Assembly: GCA_963971535.1 (NCBI GenBank)
Contig: OZ020587.1
Span: 159,725,856 to 159,789,855, forward strand
Reading direction: 5' to 3'
Origin: Notolepis coatsorum
Lineage: Eukaryota; Chordata; Actinopteri; Aulopiformes; Paralepididae
Length of the DNA stretch: 64,000 nt
Under the pieces are notes generated by a model that did no database searches, had not been told where the DNA came from, and was given only the letters and a program-made list of their open reading frames with translations. Position 1 is the first letter of the stretch. Each line of letters opens with the position of its first letter. Positions 21,080-31,029 of the stretch are shown piece after piece. The translations under genes were made by a program, and so were the position numbers.

Positions 21080-21242
21080 TTTTGTAGATTTTTATTGGGT
21101 TTTTACTACCGAGCAGTCCGGTAGAGAGAGTGAGAGGAGGAATGAGAGACATTCGGCAAGGAACGCCGGGTCCGGGAATCGAACCCGGGTCGGCCGTGTT
21201 GCGACGCAGCACATTACGTGGTTCGCCACTCGGGCGCCCCGG
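21080..21242 (-). mobile_element. tRNA-derived SINE
   Basis: On the minus strand a tRNA-like head starts near 21240 (GGGCGCCCGAGTGGCGAACC), with a B box GGGTTCGATTCC inside a 5-bp stem (CCGGG/CCCGG) near 21170-21190. A pyrimidine-rich body and an A-rich tail with CCCAATAAAAATC follow. A cloverleaf can be drawn, but the anticodon loop (GCGTCGC) lacks U33 and the anticodon stem is imperfect, so it is a SINE head rather than a working tRNA. The head-body-tail arrangement resembles common fish SINEs. Confidence 0.7.
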
Positions 21243-21310
21243 TTCTCTCTGATTTTAACTGATTTAACTCTTTAAAGTCTGAAATAAAGGTTTGAAATGA
21301 GATGACATTA

Positions 21311-21335
21311 GGGGGGGGGGGGGGGGGGGGGGGGG
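21311..21335. repeat. Poly(G) run of 25
   Basis: An uninterrupted run of 25 G on the plus strand. Further G-rich blocks lie at about 21745-21791, next to exon C. Lengths of such runs are often wrong in assemblies. Confidence 0.95.
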
Positions 21336-21439
21336 CTCACGTCTTTCCCCCGGGCACGACCCCACCGTAAACAAACTCTCTCACTCGTACCATGAATTGA
21401 AAATGGGGGACCCTGATGTAAACAAGACGAAAGTCTTTC

Positions 21440-21537
21440 TCTGGTCTGCATCCCCTTAACAATTGTGTGTATTGAGCTGTACTGTATTGTACCCATTCTG
21501 CAATCTGTTAATAAAGTTTTCAATCAATCAATCAAGA
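21440..21537 (+). mobile_element. Possible LINE 3' tail with AATC repeats
   Basis: The stretch ends in TTAATAAAGTTTTCAATCAA followed by further CAAT units. An AATAAA followed by a short tandem repeat is how several fish LINE families end. No coding part is attached, so the family is unknown. Confidence 0.4.
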
Positions 21538-21797
21538 GAAAAATAAATCCTCAGAGGAAGAGAGAAAGGAAGAAAAAAGAAAAGGGGGTAAAAATGGTTA
21601 GTTTTAACCTTTACAGAGAGGCGAAAGAAAACAGGATGGACCGGCGGTGGAGAGAAAACCTCAGACCCAGTGTAGGATTCATGTCTGTGACACTCTTCTT
21701 GTTCTAAAGGCTGGCCTGAAAACACAAGACTCCTCAGTGTCCCTGGAGGGGGGGGGGTTGACCCACAGGGAGGGGGGGGGGGGGGGGGGGGCGTTAC

Positions 21798-21931
21798 CTT
21801 CCGTGACGACAGGCCATGTACACAGAGCCGTCCTCACTGCCCACCACAAAGTTGTTGACGTCTCCCAGCGGGAAGGACATGGAGGTGACGGCCACCGCTT
21901 TGGACTGTTTGAACACCAGCTCCAGGCTGTC
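21798..21931 (-). CDS. dync1i2: Exon C of a dynein intermediate chain 2-like gene (WD40)
   Basis: On the minus strand the exon reads [18 protein letters not shown], then [20 protein letters not shown] and MACRHG, ending within a Ser codon. The acceptor AG is at 21932-21933 and the donor GTAACG begins at 21797. The length of 134 nt gives phase 0 at the start and phase 2 at the end. This is part of the WD40 propeller of the cytoplasmic dynein 1 intermediate chain, which binds the heavy chain and, through its N-terminus, dynactin. [14 protein letters not shown] fits paralogue 2 better than paralogue 1. Fish have two dync1i2 copies and I cannot tell which this is. The next exon downstream is not in the window. 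Confidence 0.92.
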
Positions 21932-21934
21932 CTG

Positions 21935-23135
21935 TAGGAGAGGAGAGGAGGGGGGGAGGAGGAGGAGGAGGAGAGGGAGGAGGAGGAGGAGGGGGAGGAG
22001 AAGAGGGGGAGGGGGAGGGGGGGAGGAAGGAGGAGGAGGAGGAGGAGAGGGAGGAGGAGAGGGAGGGGGAGGAGAAGAGGTGAAGAGGGAGAAGGATGAG
22101 AAGAGAAAGAGAAGAGGAGAAGAGGGAGGAGGAGGTGGAGGAGAAGAGGGAGGAGAAGGATGAGAAGAGGAGGAGGCGGAGGAGAGGGAAGAGGAGGAGG
22201 AGAGGGAAGAGGAGGAGAAGAGGGAGGAGGAGGTGGAGGAGAAGAGGGAGGAGAAGGAGGAGAAGAGGAGGAGAAGAGAAGAGGGAGGAGAATAGGGAAG
22301 AGGAGGTGGATGAGAAGAGGGAGGAGAAGGAGGAGAAGAGGAGGCAGAGGAGAGAGAAGAGGAGAAGAGGGAGGAGGAGAGGGAAGAGGAGGCGGAGGAG
22401 AAGAGGGAGGAGAAGGAGGAGGGGAGGAGAAGGAGGAGGAGGCGGAGAGAGAAGAGGAGAAGAGGGAGGAGGAGAGGATAGAGGAGGCGGGGGAGAAGGA
22501 GGAGAGGGAAGAGGAGGAGAAGAGGGAGGAGAAGAGAGAGGAGAAGGAGAAGAGGGAGGAGGAGAAGAAGGAGAAGAGGGAGGAGGAGAAGGAGAAGAGG
22601 GAGGAGGAGAAGAGGACAAGAGGGGGAGAAGGGGAGGAGGAGGAGAAGAGGGGGAGGAGGAGAGGAGGGGGAGGAGGAGAAGAGGAAGGGGGGGAGGAGG
22701 AGGAGAAGAGGGGGGAGGGGGAGGAGGAGAAGAGGGGGAGGAGGAGGAGAAGAGGGAGGAGAAGAAGAGGGAGGAGAAGAGGGGGAGGAGGCAGAGGAGG
22801 GAGGAGGAGGAGACGAGGGAGGAGGAGGTGGAGAAGAGGGAGGAAAAGGAGGAGAAGAGGAGAAGAAGAGAAGAGGGAGAATAGGGAAGAGGAGGCGGGA
22901 GAGAGAAGAGGAGAAGAGGGAGGAGGAGGAGAGGGAAGAGGAGAAGAGGGAGGAGAAGAGGGAGGAGGAGGAGAAGGAGGAGGAGGAGAAGAGGGAGGAG
23001 GAGAGGGAAGAGGAGGAGAAGGGGGAGGAGGAGAGGGAGAGGGAAGAGGAGGAGAAGGAGGAGAAGAAGGAGGAGAGGGAAGAGGAGGAGAAGAGGAGAA
23101 GAGGGAGGAGGAGAAGAGGGGGAAGAGGAGGGAGT
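21935..23135. repeat. 1.2 kb polypurine tract (GGA/GAA-rich)
   Basis: The plus strand is almost pure G and A; on the gene strand it is a polypyrimidine tract that ends at the acceptor AG of exon C. Long frames here (Glu/Arg/Gly or Ser/Pro/Leu) are repeat artefacts, although one of them runs on into the true exon C. Confidence 0.95.
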
Positions 23136-23610
23136 GGAGACTGAGTCACATGTATAAAGCGCCCGCCTCTCCGCTCAGGGTCTGTATGTTAACACACGCC
23201 GTGCCAACCACAACCTATAAAGTCACTTGACAGTTTATTAATGCATCATCTAAATTCAACTCACACTTTATAAATTATTAACATTTGACACGGGGGGAGC
23301 GTTTGGCAGTGACATCGGCAGCTCAGTTCATTTCCTCTCTGCTTTGAAAAATGAGCTGTGTTTAGAAAAAATTTAAAAGGTTCACCGCAGATGGGACAAC
23401 GAGACGAAACAGCTCAGAGATTCAGGATGAGTGGGACTGAGGTTACGGCGCTTGAAGTCAGCTGCCGCGAAAATAACGGGCGCTGTTAACGTGATCATTT
23501 GTTTTTTTCCCCATCGGGAACTCACTTAGTCGTGTCAGTCTGTGGTCGAGGTGAGATATAGATAAGTCACACTATCAAGATGTCATTGATTGAAATTCCT
23601 AAAAAAGAGT
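23136..23610. other. Unique intron sequence, nothing recognised
   Basis: Normal-complexity sequence between the polypurine tract and the repeats. No exon, terminal repeats or RNA gene seen. Confidence 0.55.
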
Positions 23611-23780
23611 ACTTCTCTATACCTCTCTAGTCTCTGACCACAGCTGTTATCTCTGTACCTCTCTAGTCTCTGACCACAGCTGTTATCTCTGTACCTCTCT
23701 AGTCTCTAGTCTCTGACCACAGCTGTTATCTCTGTACCTCTCTAGTCTCTAACCACAGCTGTTATCTCTGTCTCTAGGAG
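23611..23780 (+). repeat. Short tandem repeat, about 36-bp unit, four copies
   Basis: The unit is close to CTCTGTACCTCTCTAGTCTC followed by TGACCACAGCTGTTAT. One copy carries a duplicated TCTAGTC. It leads straight into the next minisatellite. Confidence 0.85.
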
Positions 23781-24941
23781 GGATATGAGGACTGTGTGTA
23801 TGTGTAACTAGGAGGGATATGAGGACTGTGTGTGTGTGTAACTAGGAGGGATATGAGGACTGTTTGTGTGTGTAACTAGGAGGGATATGAGGACTGTGTG
23901 TAAGTGTAACTAGGAGGGATATGAGGACTGTGTGTGTGTGTAATTAGGAGGGATATGTGGACTGTGTGTATGTGTAACTAGGAGGGATATGAGGACTGTG
24001 TGTATGTGTAACTAGGAGGGATATGAGGACTGTATGTATGTGTAACTAGGAGGGATATGAGGACTGTGTGTATATGTAACTAGGAGGGATATGAGGACTG
24101 TGTGTATGTGTAACTAGGAGGGATATGAGGACTGTGTGTAAGTGAAACTAGGAGGGATATGAGGACTGTATGTGTGTGTATGTGTGTGTGTGTGTGTGTA
24201 TGTGTGTGTGTGTGTAACTAGGAGTAGGAGGGATATGAGGACTGTGTGTAAGTGTAATTAGGAGGGATATGAGGACTGTGTGTATGTGTAACTAGGAGGG
24301 ATATGAGGACTGTGTGTATGTGTAACTAGGAGGGATATGAGGACTGTGTGTATGTGTAACTAAGAGGGATATGAGGACTGTGTGTGTGTGTAACTAGGAG
24401 GGATATGAGGACTGTGTGTGTAACTAGGAGGGATATGAGGACTGTGTGTATGTGTAACTAGGAGGGATATGAGGACTGTGTGTGTGTGTAACTAGGAGGG
24501 ATATGAGGACTGTTTGTGTGTGTAACTAGGAGGGATATGAGGACTGTTTGTGTGTGTAACTAGGAGGGATATGAGGACTGTGTGTATGTGTAACTAGGAG
24601 GGATATGAGGACTGTGTGTGTGTGTAACTAGGAGGGATATGAGGACTGTTTGTGTGTGTAACTAGGAGGGATATGAGGACTGTGTGTAAGTGTAACTAGG
24701 AGGGATATGAGGACTGTGTGTGTGTGTAATTAGGAGGGATATGTGGACTGTGTGTATGTGTAACTAGGAGGGATATGAGGACTGTGTGCGTGTGTAACTA
24801 GGAGGGATATGAGGACTGTGTGTGTGTGTAACTAGGAGGGATATGAGGATTGTGTGTATGTGTAACTAGGAGGGATATGAGGACTGTGTGTATGTGTAAC
24901 TAGGAGGGATATGAGGACTGTATGTGTGTGTATGTGTGTGT

Positions 24942-24973
<32 letters not shown>

Positions 24974-26304
24974 AACTAGGAGTAGGAGGGATATGAGGAC
25001 TGTGTGTAAGTGTAACTAGGAGGGATATGAGGACTGTGTGTGTGTGTAACTAGGAGTAGGAGGGATATGAGGACTGTGTGTACAGTATGTGTAACTAGGA
25101 GGGATATGAGGACTGTGTGTAACTAGGAGGGATATGAGGACTGTGTGTGTGTGTAACTTATGAGGACTGTGTGTGTAACTAGGAGGGATATGAGGACTGT
25201 GTGTAACTAGGAGGGATATGAGGACTGTGTGTAACTAGGAGGGATATGAGGACTGTGTGTAAGTGTAACTAGGAGGGATATGAGGACTGTGTGTGTATGT
25301 GTAACTAGGAGAGATATGAGGACTGTGTGTAACTAGGAGGGATATGAGGACTGTGTGTGTGTAACTAGGAGGGATATGAGGACTGTGTGTGTATGTGTAA
25401 CTAGGAGGGATATGAGGACTGTGTGTAACTAGGAGGGATATGAGGACTGTGTGTAACTAGGAGGGATATGAGGACTGTGTGTAAGTGTAACTAGGAGGGA
25501 TATGAGGACTGTGTGTAAGTGTAACTAGGAGGGATATGAGGACTGTGTGTAACTAGGAGGGATATGAGGACTGTGTGTAAGTGTAACTAGGAGGGATATG
25601 AGGACTGTGTGTAAGTGTAACTAGGAGGGATATGAGGACTGTGTGTAACTAGGAGGGACATGAGGACTGTGTGTATGTGTAACTAGGAGGGATATGAGGA
25701 CTGTGTGTAACTAGGAGGGATATGAGGACTGTGTGTATGTGTAACTAGGAGGGATATGAGGACTGTGTGTAACTAGGAGGGATATGAGGACTGTGTGTAA
25801 CTAGGAGGGATATGAGGACTGTGTGTAAGTGTAACTAGGAGGGATATGAGGACTGTGTGTAAGTGTAACTAGGAGGGATATGAGGACTGTTTGTAACTAG
25901 GAGGGATATGAGGACTGTGTGTATGTGTAACTAGGAGGGATATGAAGACTGTGTGTAACTAGGAGGGATATGAGGACTGTGTGTAACTAGGAGGGATATG
26001 AGGACTGTGTGTAACTAGGAGGGATATGCGGACTGTGTGTAAGTGTAACTAGGAGGGATATAAGGGCTGTGTGTAAGTGTAACTAGGAGGGATATGAGGA
26101 CTGTGTGTAACTAGGAGGGATATGAGGACTGTGTGTATGTGTAACTAGGAGGGATATGAAGACTGTGTGTATGTGTAACTAGGAGGGATATGAAGACTGT
26201 GTGTAACTAGGAGGGATATGAGGACTGTGTGTAACTAGGAGGGATATGAGGACTGTGTGTAACTAGGAGGGATATGAGGACTGTGTGTGTGTGTAACTAG
26301 GAGG
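23781..26304 (+). repeat. 2.5 kb minisatellite reaching the splice donor of exon B
   Basis: The unit is GTAACTAGGAGGGATATGAG plus GACTGTGTGT and a variable TG-rich spacer, giving 28-34 bp. TG microsatellites have grown inside it near 24176-24216 and 24927-24973. Its right end stops three bases from the last base of exon B, and the junction itself resembles the repeat unit (see findings). Confidence 0.95.
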
Positions 26305-26307
26305 TAC

Positions 26308-26421
26308 CTGAGGCTGGGACAGCATGTCTAGGCTCCAGGAGCACATCTTGCCGTCGGTAGAGATGCTGATCAGGTTGTGAGCGTTCTGGGTGCCGACCAC
26401 GTTGACACAGTAGACGGGGTG
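26308..26421 (-). CDS. dync1i2: Exon B of a dynein intermediate chain 2-like gene (WD40)
   Basis: The minus strand reads [20 protein letters not shown], then [18 protein letters not shown]: 38 codons, phase 0 at both ends. The acceptor is CCGCAG at 26422-26427 and the donor is GTACCT from 26307. It directly follows exon A in the protein (A ends SAHT, B begins HPVY) and precedes exon C (PQ then DSLELV), as in the intermediate-chain family. STDGK and CSWSLD are typical WD40 strand sequence. The residues are well conserved and there is no sign of decay. Confidence 0.95.
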
Positions 26422-26539
26422 CTGCGGAGAGGAGGGTTAGCGGGAGACGTCATCGTTACTATGCGCTCATTTGTGTTGCATCATCAAACTTGTGAACGTG
26501 TTGGGGGCAGGTTGGGGGCATACTGGGTGTCAACCGCAT
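26422..26539. other. Intron start region upstream of exon B
   Basis: About 120 bp of unique intron including the polypyrimidine region before the exon B acceptor. It is followed by the hAT-like element at 26540. Confidence 0.5.
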
Positions 26540-26751
26540 CAGGGTTCCCACAGACATTGCAAAATGAAATTCAATGACGTGCAAGTACTTTTCCAAGCAC
26601 AATTTTTCTTTTAAATGCTGTTTTTTTTTTTTTATATAAAAAAGATTATTCTGATCCAATATTTATGGCCCAAAACCAATTTCCGACAATTAGTTACACT
26701 TGAAATGTAAAAACTTTTTTTTTTTGATTTTTTTTCTCTCACTTTTTTCTG

Positions 26752-27046
26752 TATTTTTCTCCCATCCCAATTTAGTCATTATGCCAATTCCCTTCCTGGT
26801 CGGTGTGCGCATTGCCCCACTGTCGGCCTAGCCTCCCTATGATACATGTGGAGTCAGCCAGCTGCTTCTTTTCACCCGACAGCGAGGACTCTCACTGGGG
26901 GAACGTAACGCGTGCACGGAGGTTCACGCTATTTCCCCGAGATCCACTCCCTGCTGAACAGGCGGCCAGACGGACCAGTAGGAACCGCAGTTTTTATAAC
27001 GACCAGGACACATGGCTTCCCACCCGCTAACACTGCCAATTGTGTT
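26752..27046 (-). mobile_element. tRNA-derived SINE, tail-side part
   Basis: This part holds the SINE body with GATACATGTGGAGTCAGCCA, CTTCTTTTCACCCGACAG and GACCAGGACACATGG. I recognise it as part of a widespread fish repeat. Its other half, with the tRNA-like head, lies at 27958-28082 beyond the L2 insertion. Confidence 0.6.
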
Positions 27047-27957
27047 ACATTTACATTTAGTCATTTAGCTGAAACGCTTTTATCCAAAGCGACTTACAGG
27101 TTCTGTATGACAAGTCATCAGGAAGGGCACGACTCTATCAGCTGAGTAACAATGTTCATCAAAGTGTTGCGTGTTACAGTGTAGGTTAGTTTATTAGGAC
27201 AAGTGCATGACAGTAAGGGTAGGGCTGTCCCCGACTAAGGATTTGGATGGTCGACTAGGATTGGCCAAAATTTGCCGTTAGTCGACTATTGGTTGACTAA
27301 AAAAAGAAGAAAAAAATATATATATATAATATCTTTTTTATTTATTAAAAAAAAAATGTATCATTCCATCTGGGCTGTGGGGGTGCTTAATGTCTGAAGG
27401 AGTCGACTGAAGGCTTCTTGTCCTCTGCAAAAGCATGCAATTGGTCCACTGATGGATACATCTTGATATTTGTCTAATCTAGTGTGTTCATTAGATGGGT
27501 GAAATCCTCTTTCAGTGCCTCTGTGCCTGTTTTCTTAGGCAGTTAGCCTCTGGTATGCGTGCCATTAGCGTTAGCCACGCTTCTAGGCCTCTTTTCTTTT
27601 GGAAAGAATGATAAAAAAAAGAAAAGAAAAAATTATTATATTCGACTAAGAGGTTGGCCAGTAGACTACGGCTCCTTTCGACCGATTAGTCGACTAATCG
27701 ATTAATAGGGGTCAGCCCTAAAGGTTAGTTAGGGTTCGATTATTATTATTACACGTCATACCAACAAGAGCTGAGGACAGAAGCAGAACCATCTGTCCAC
27801 TACATATGGGAGGACCAGCCCGATGGTGAGCAGGGCCACTGGACCGTCCTCACAGGAGGTTAACGGTCCGATACAGCTCTATTCTCTGGCTTTTGGAAAT
27901 GGAACCAGGAGGGTGTGTAGTAGTAGGTGTGTAGTAGTAAAGGCTGCGTGGTCTCAC
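27047..27957 (-). mobile_element. L2 LINE fragment, interrupted by a hAT
   Basis: 27047-27219 matches the 3' part of the L2 copy at 49877-50060 nearly base for base (ATTTACATTTAGTCATTTAG, then AAAGCGACTTACA, and TTAGGACAAGTGCATGACA). The match resumes briefly after the hAT (AAGGTTAGTTAGGGTT at 27721) and then diverges. Only the non-coding end is present. Confidence 0.65.
27220..27720. mobile_element. Non-autonomous hAT-like element (501 bp)
   Basis: The termini TAGGGCTGTCCCC and, inverted, TAGGGCTGACCCC match closely, and the subterminal parts share GTCGACTA motifs (GTCGACTAGGATT left, TTAGTCGACTAATCG right). It sits in the L2 fragment. A clean 8-bp duplication is not visible. No coding frame. 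Confidence 0.7.
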
Positions 27958-28082
27958 TGCGCGTTAGTAGGGACGACCGACCAAGCCGGAGGTACCGCTA
28001 GACAGCTGGATTCGAACCCAGAGTCTCTGCGGTGGTAGGCGGAGTACATTATCCACTGTGCTACCCAGCCGCACCCCCCCAA
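27958..28082 (-). mobile_element. tRNA-derived SINE, head part
   Basis: The minus strand reads GGCTGGGTAGCACAGTGGAT near 28068, an A-box region, and GGGTTCGAATCC near 28010, a B box. The SINE body (CCGGCTTGGTCGG) follows, as in other fish SINEs. It continues at 27046 after the L2 insertion. Confidence 0.65.
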
Positions 28083-28329
28083 AAACTCTATTTCTTGATT
28101 AAGAACAATTTTATTCATGGATGAACAAAACTTTCAATGCGAATGGTTGATTTGAATTTCAGGGATTTTGTAAGCCCATTGTTAAAGAAATGGGCTGTTT
28201 TCAAGGAATTCCAGGCCTTGACTTTTTGACACTTTAAGCACTGCAAGGACCTTGTGCAAACCCTGCCACATTCACCACACACAATATACAGTGGTGTCCA
28301 TAGACGGGGATGACAAGATGTTTTTTTTT

Positions 28330-28650
28330 TTAGCTATTTATACTTTTAGTGGATCGGAAATTGGCTTCCTGTACAGAAACAGAAGCAGCTTTCCTTTGAT
28401 TAGTAGGAAGAGAGTTTGTCGAAGCAGTTTTCTCACCAGTCTTGGACTGTGGTGATGTAATCTATAGACACACTGCGCCGTCAACCCTTAAACCCCTGGA
28501 CTCTGTCCGTCGCTCTGCCCTCAGATACGACACTCATCACTCTGTCCTTTATGAGCAGGTTGGTTGGCCCTGGCTGATGGAGAGGCGCAACAAACACTGG
28601 CATTTGTTCATTTGTAAGGCCCTTATTGGTAAGCTATAAGCTTATACTAC
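28330..28650 (+). pseudogene. LINE reverse-transcriptase fragment
   Basis: Reading plus-strand frames gives GFLYRNRSSFPLISRKR, then CGDVIYRHTAPSTLKPLDSV, YDTHHSVLYEQVGWPW and HLFICKALIGKL. This is the C-terminal thumb region of a fish LINE RT. There is at least one frame change near 28440. The family was not resolved, and the rest of the element is absent. Confidence 0.5.
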
Positions 28651-28717
28651 ATCTATTCAATTCAATTAAGGGGCAATTTAGAGCATGAATACGGGAAACA
28701 GCTGCACTTCTACACAT

Positions 28718-29298
28718 TAGTGTTGTCAAAAATATCGAAAAATCGATACATATCGATTCTGAATATTTAAAACGGTTTCAATACTCATTTCCCGAAATAT
28801 CGATATTTAATTATTCATAAAAAAAATGAAAAAAAAAATTGTATAAGGAAGTTGCATTGTTCATTTCAATACCAGTAATAGTACAGTAGTCCACACACAC
28901 ACACGTGCATTCTGTTAAGTCAGAATATGACTGTAATACAAACTGTTCAGTTTGTCAGGTACATGCAACACAGATTACAGTGTTGACATCTGTCTGCTTG
29001 AGAAAATACCATGTTCTGCAATAAAAATTATTGAAGTGAGATGAACAGTTATTTTTAAATGTGTGATCTAAAGATAACCAAAGGGTTTTAAACGTGATAT
29101 ATTTATCTTCTCTTATAGTACCAGAGAGAAGCTGAGGAGAATCAACCAGCAACAAAAGCTAAATGTATTACATTTTTTTTTTCTTTTTACATTTTAAGAT
29201 TGAACCTTTTTCCCTGTGGTATCGAAAATGGTAACGAATATCGATACTTTTCAAGGTATCGTATCGAAGTTCGAAATTCCAGTATCGTGACAACACTA
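28718..29298. mobile_element. Non-autonomous hAT-like element (581 bp) with perfect target duplication
   Basis: The termini TAGTGTTGTCA are perfectly inverted, the ends carry TATCGAT-type motifs, and an exact 8-bp duplication CTACACAT flanks it (28710-28717 and 29299-29306). An 8-bp duplication is typical of hAT. A 66-codon frame inside is not recognisable as transposase. Confidence 0.85.
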
Positions 29299-29306
29299 CT
29301 ACACAT

Positions 29307-29539
29307 TCAAGACAAAACAGGGGACAAGAGACATACATGACACTACCAAAGCACGTGCCAGAACGAGATCCATACATTGTTGATCTGTCAAGTCCAATAA
29401 ATACATTTGGTCAGTACAAAAAAAAAGTGCACTTTCATCAAATTCTTTTAATCAAGGGGTCAAAAAGGTGCCGACCACATTTATCCGATATTCAAGCTGT
29501 CGCATGGTGAGCGGACGGGGGAGAAACGTCATTACTTTA
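29307..29539. other. Intron sequence, nothing recognised
   Basis: Unique sequence between the hAT and the distal end of the 43-bp minisatellite. The stretch GGTGCCGACCAC resembles a few bases of exon B by chance; no exon frame extends from it. Confidence 0.5.
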
Positions 29540-29962
29540 TCGCTGTTATATCATAAAGTAGGAGTGAGTTATTATAATCAGGTCTCTCTGGTACTGTATC
29601 ATAAAGTAGGAGTGTATTATTATAACCAGGTCTCCTGTACCATATCATAAACTAGGTGTATTATAACCAGGTCTCTCTTGTACCATATCATAAACTAGGT
29701 GTATTATAACCAGGTCTCTTGTACCATATCATAAACTAGGTGTATTATAACCAGGTCTCTCTTGTACCATATCATAAACTAGGTGTATTATAACCAGGTC
29801 TCTTGTATCATATCATAAACTAGGTGTATTTTATAACCAGGTCTCTCTTGTACCATATCATAAACTAGGAGTATTATAACCAGGTCTCCTGTACCATATC
29901 ATAAACTAGGTGTATAATAACCAGGTCTCTTGTACCATATCATAAACTAGGTGTATTATAAC
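29540..29962 (+). repeat. 43-bp minisatellite, segment 1 (distal end)
   Basis: The unit is close to TAAACTAGGTGTATTATAAC plus CAGGTCTCTCTTGTACCATA and TCA. The first units differ most (ATAAAGTAGGAGTG), as expected at the edge of an array. The segment ends at the hAT insertion, whose target duplication ATTATAAC lies within the unit. Confidence 0.95.
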
Positions 29963-30560
29963 TAGGGATGCACGATAATTATCGGGATATCAGCAATTAT
30001 GACGTCATCCCGATAAACCCGATAACGTTATTGATAGCTCCGATAATATATAATAAATTATTTGGTTAAAAGAAATCCGGTGTGGGTGGATTTGGATGAA
30101 GGGCGCTTGTTTTTATTATAGCCTCCTCCCGTTTTGCCAGTACTGTGGTACGATTGTTAGCGTGTGGTTTAGTAACAGGGAGTTTTTCACAAATCCAGCG
30201 CTCCCTTTCTTGGCTGTGACGTACAGTAGTCACGTTACATTCGGAGGCAGACAGTCGATCTGCCAATTACGTCCCACCGCTTGCACCCACCTCTTCTTCT
30301 TACCACCAATCAGAAGCTCTCGTTCATTTATTTACCTCCGGATTGTCAGCCATTATTCTACTCGGAGCTCAGGCTAATAACGTTAGATCCCCGCCAGCCA
30401 CATTGACAAGTACCAGCGCTTATACATTACTGGCAAATGTCTTGTTGCACTTGTGGCAACGAGCGTTGTCAGCATCGACTTTAGTAAAATAGACCCAGAC
30501 TTTTGAACGTTTCGTTCTGTCCGCCATGATGAGAGCAGAGCTGTCTGTACTCGGCAGCAC

Positions 30561-30625
<65 letters not shown>

Positions 30626-30960
30626 TGAGTGTGTGTGTGAGCACAGCCAGCTCCTCGCGCAGGCAGAGACACCGAGGCAGGAGAGATATAGAAAACGGCC
30701 AACAAGATTAGTTTGCGACATTTAAATTCCTCAAAAAAAACCTCCATAATTTCTCGAGTACCGATAGCAGTACCGATGACGTCAGAGCTTATAAATACTA
30801 AAAAAGAAAGAAAAATTGATAAAAAAATATATATATATATATATATACATTAAAAAAAAGATTATAATAAAATAAATATCGGTTATCGATATCGGTTATC
30901 GGCTTGAGGAGCATAAAGTTATCGGTATCGGTATCAAAAAATCAATATCGTGCATCCCTA
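29963..30960. mobile_element. hAT element (998 bp) inside the minisatellite
   Basis: The termini TAGGGATGCACGATA are inverted repeats, and the flanks are an exact 8-bp duplication ATTATAAC (29955-29962 and 30961-30968). Subterminal TATCGG motifs are numerous. A GT microsatellite lies at about 30562-30632. A short piece of a BED-zinc-finger transposase remains at 30420-30527, so this looks like an internal deletion product of an autonomous hAT. Confidence 0.92.
30420..30527 (-). pseudogene. hAT transposase N-terminal fragment (BED zinc finger)
   Basis: The minus-strand frame begins MADRTKRSKVWVYFTKVDAD and continues NARCHKCNKTFASNV before a stop. SKVW-YF followed by C-x2-C is the start of the BED zinc finger found at the N-terminus of hAT transposases. 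The His half of the finger and the catalytic domain are missing, so it is a remnant. Confidence 0.8.
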
Positions 30961-30968
30961 ATTATAAC

Positions 30969-31029
30969 CAGGTCTCTCTTGTACCATATCATAAACTAGG
31001 TGTATTATAACCAGGTCTCTCTTGTACCA
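30969..31029 (+). repeat. 43-bp minisatellite, segment 2
   Basis: About 1.4 units between the hAT and the gypsy element, in the same orientation as the other segments. It shows that the two insertions lie about one unit apart. Confidence 0.93.

Larger units (their letters stand above)
26540..28265. mobile_element. hAT-like element with nested SINE, L2 and second hAT
   Basis: The left end CAGGGTTCCCAC and the inverted right end CAGGGTTTGCAC are short matching termini of a type common in hAT elements. The flanks CCGCAT (26534-26539) and CCACAT (28266-28271) match in five of six bases, a weak duplication. No transposase frame is visible. The interior holds a tRNA-derived SINE split by an L2 fragment that itself contains another hAT. 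The outer boundary is inferred from the terminal repeats only. Confidence 0.5.

Noticed and set aside
20332-21087. Long frame of 251 codons with a repeating peptide
   Set aside because: It follows a 34-bp minisatellite in every copy and has no start context, domain or splice signal; a repeat artefact.
21140-21242. Functional tRNA gene
   Set aside because: B box and T arm are good, but U33 is missing, the anticodon stem is imperfect, and SINE body and A-rich tail follow; a SINE head.
21794-23230. Ser/Pro/Leu-rich (minus) and Glu/Arg/Gly-rich (plus) frames of up to 451 codons
   Set aside because: They translate a polypurine tract. Only the last part of the minus frame is real, because it runs into exon C.
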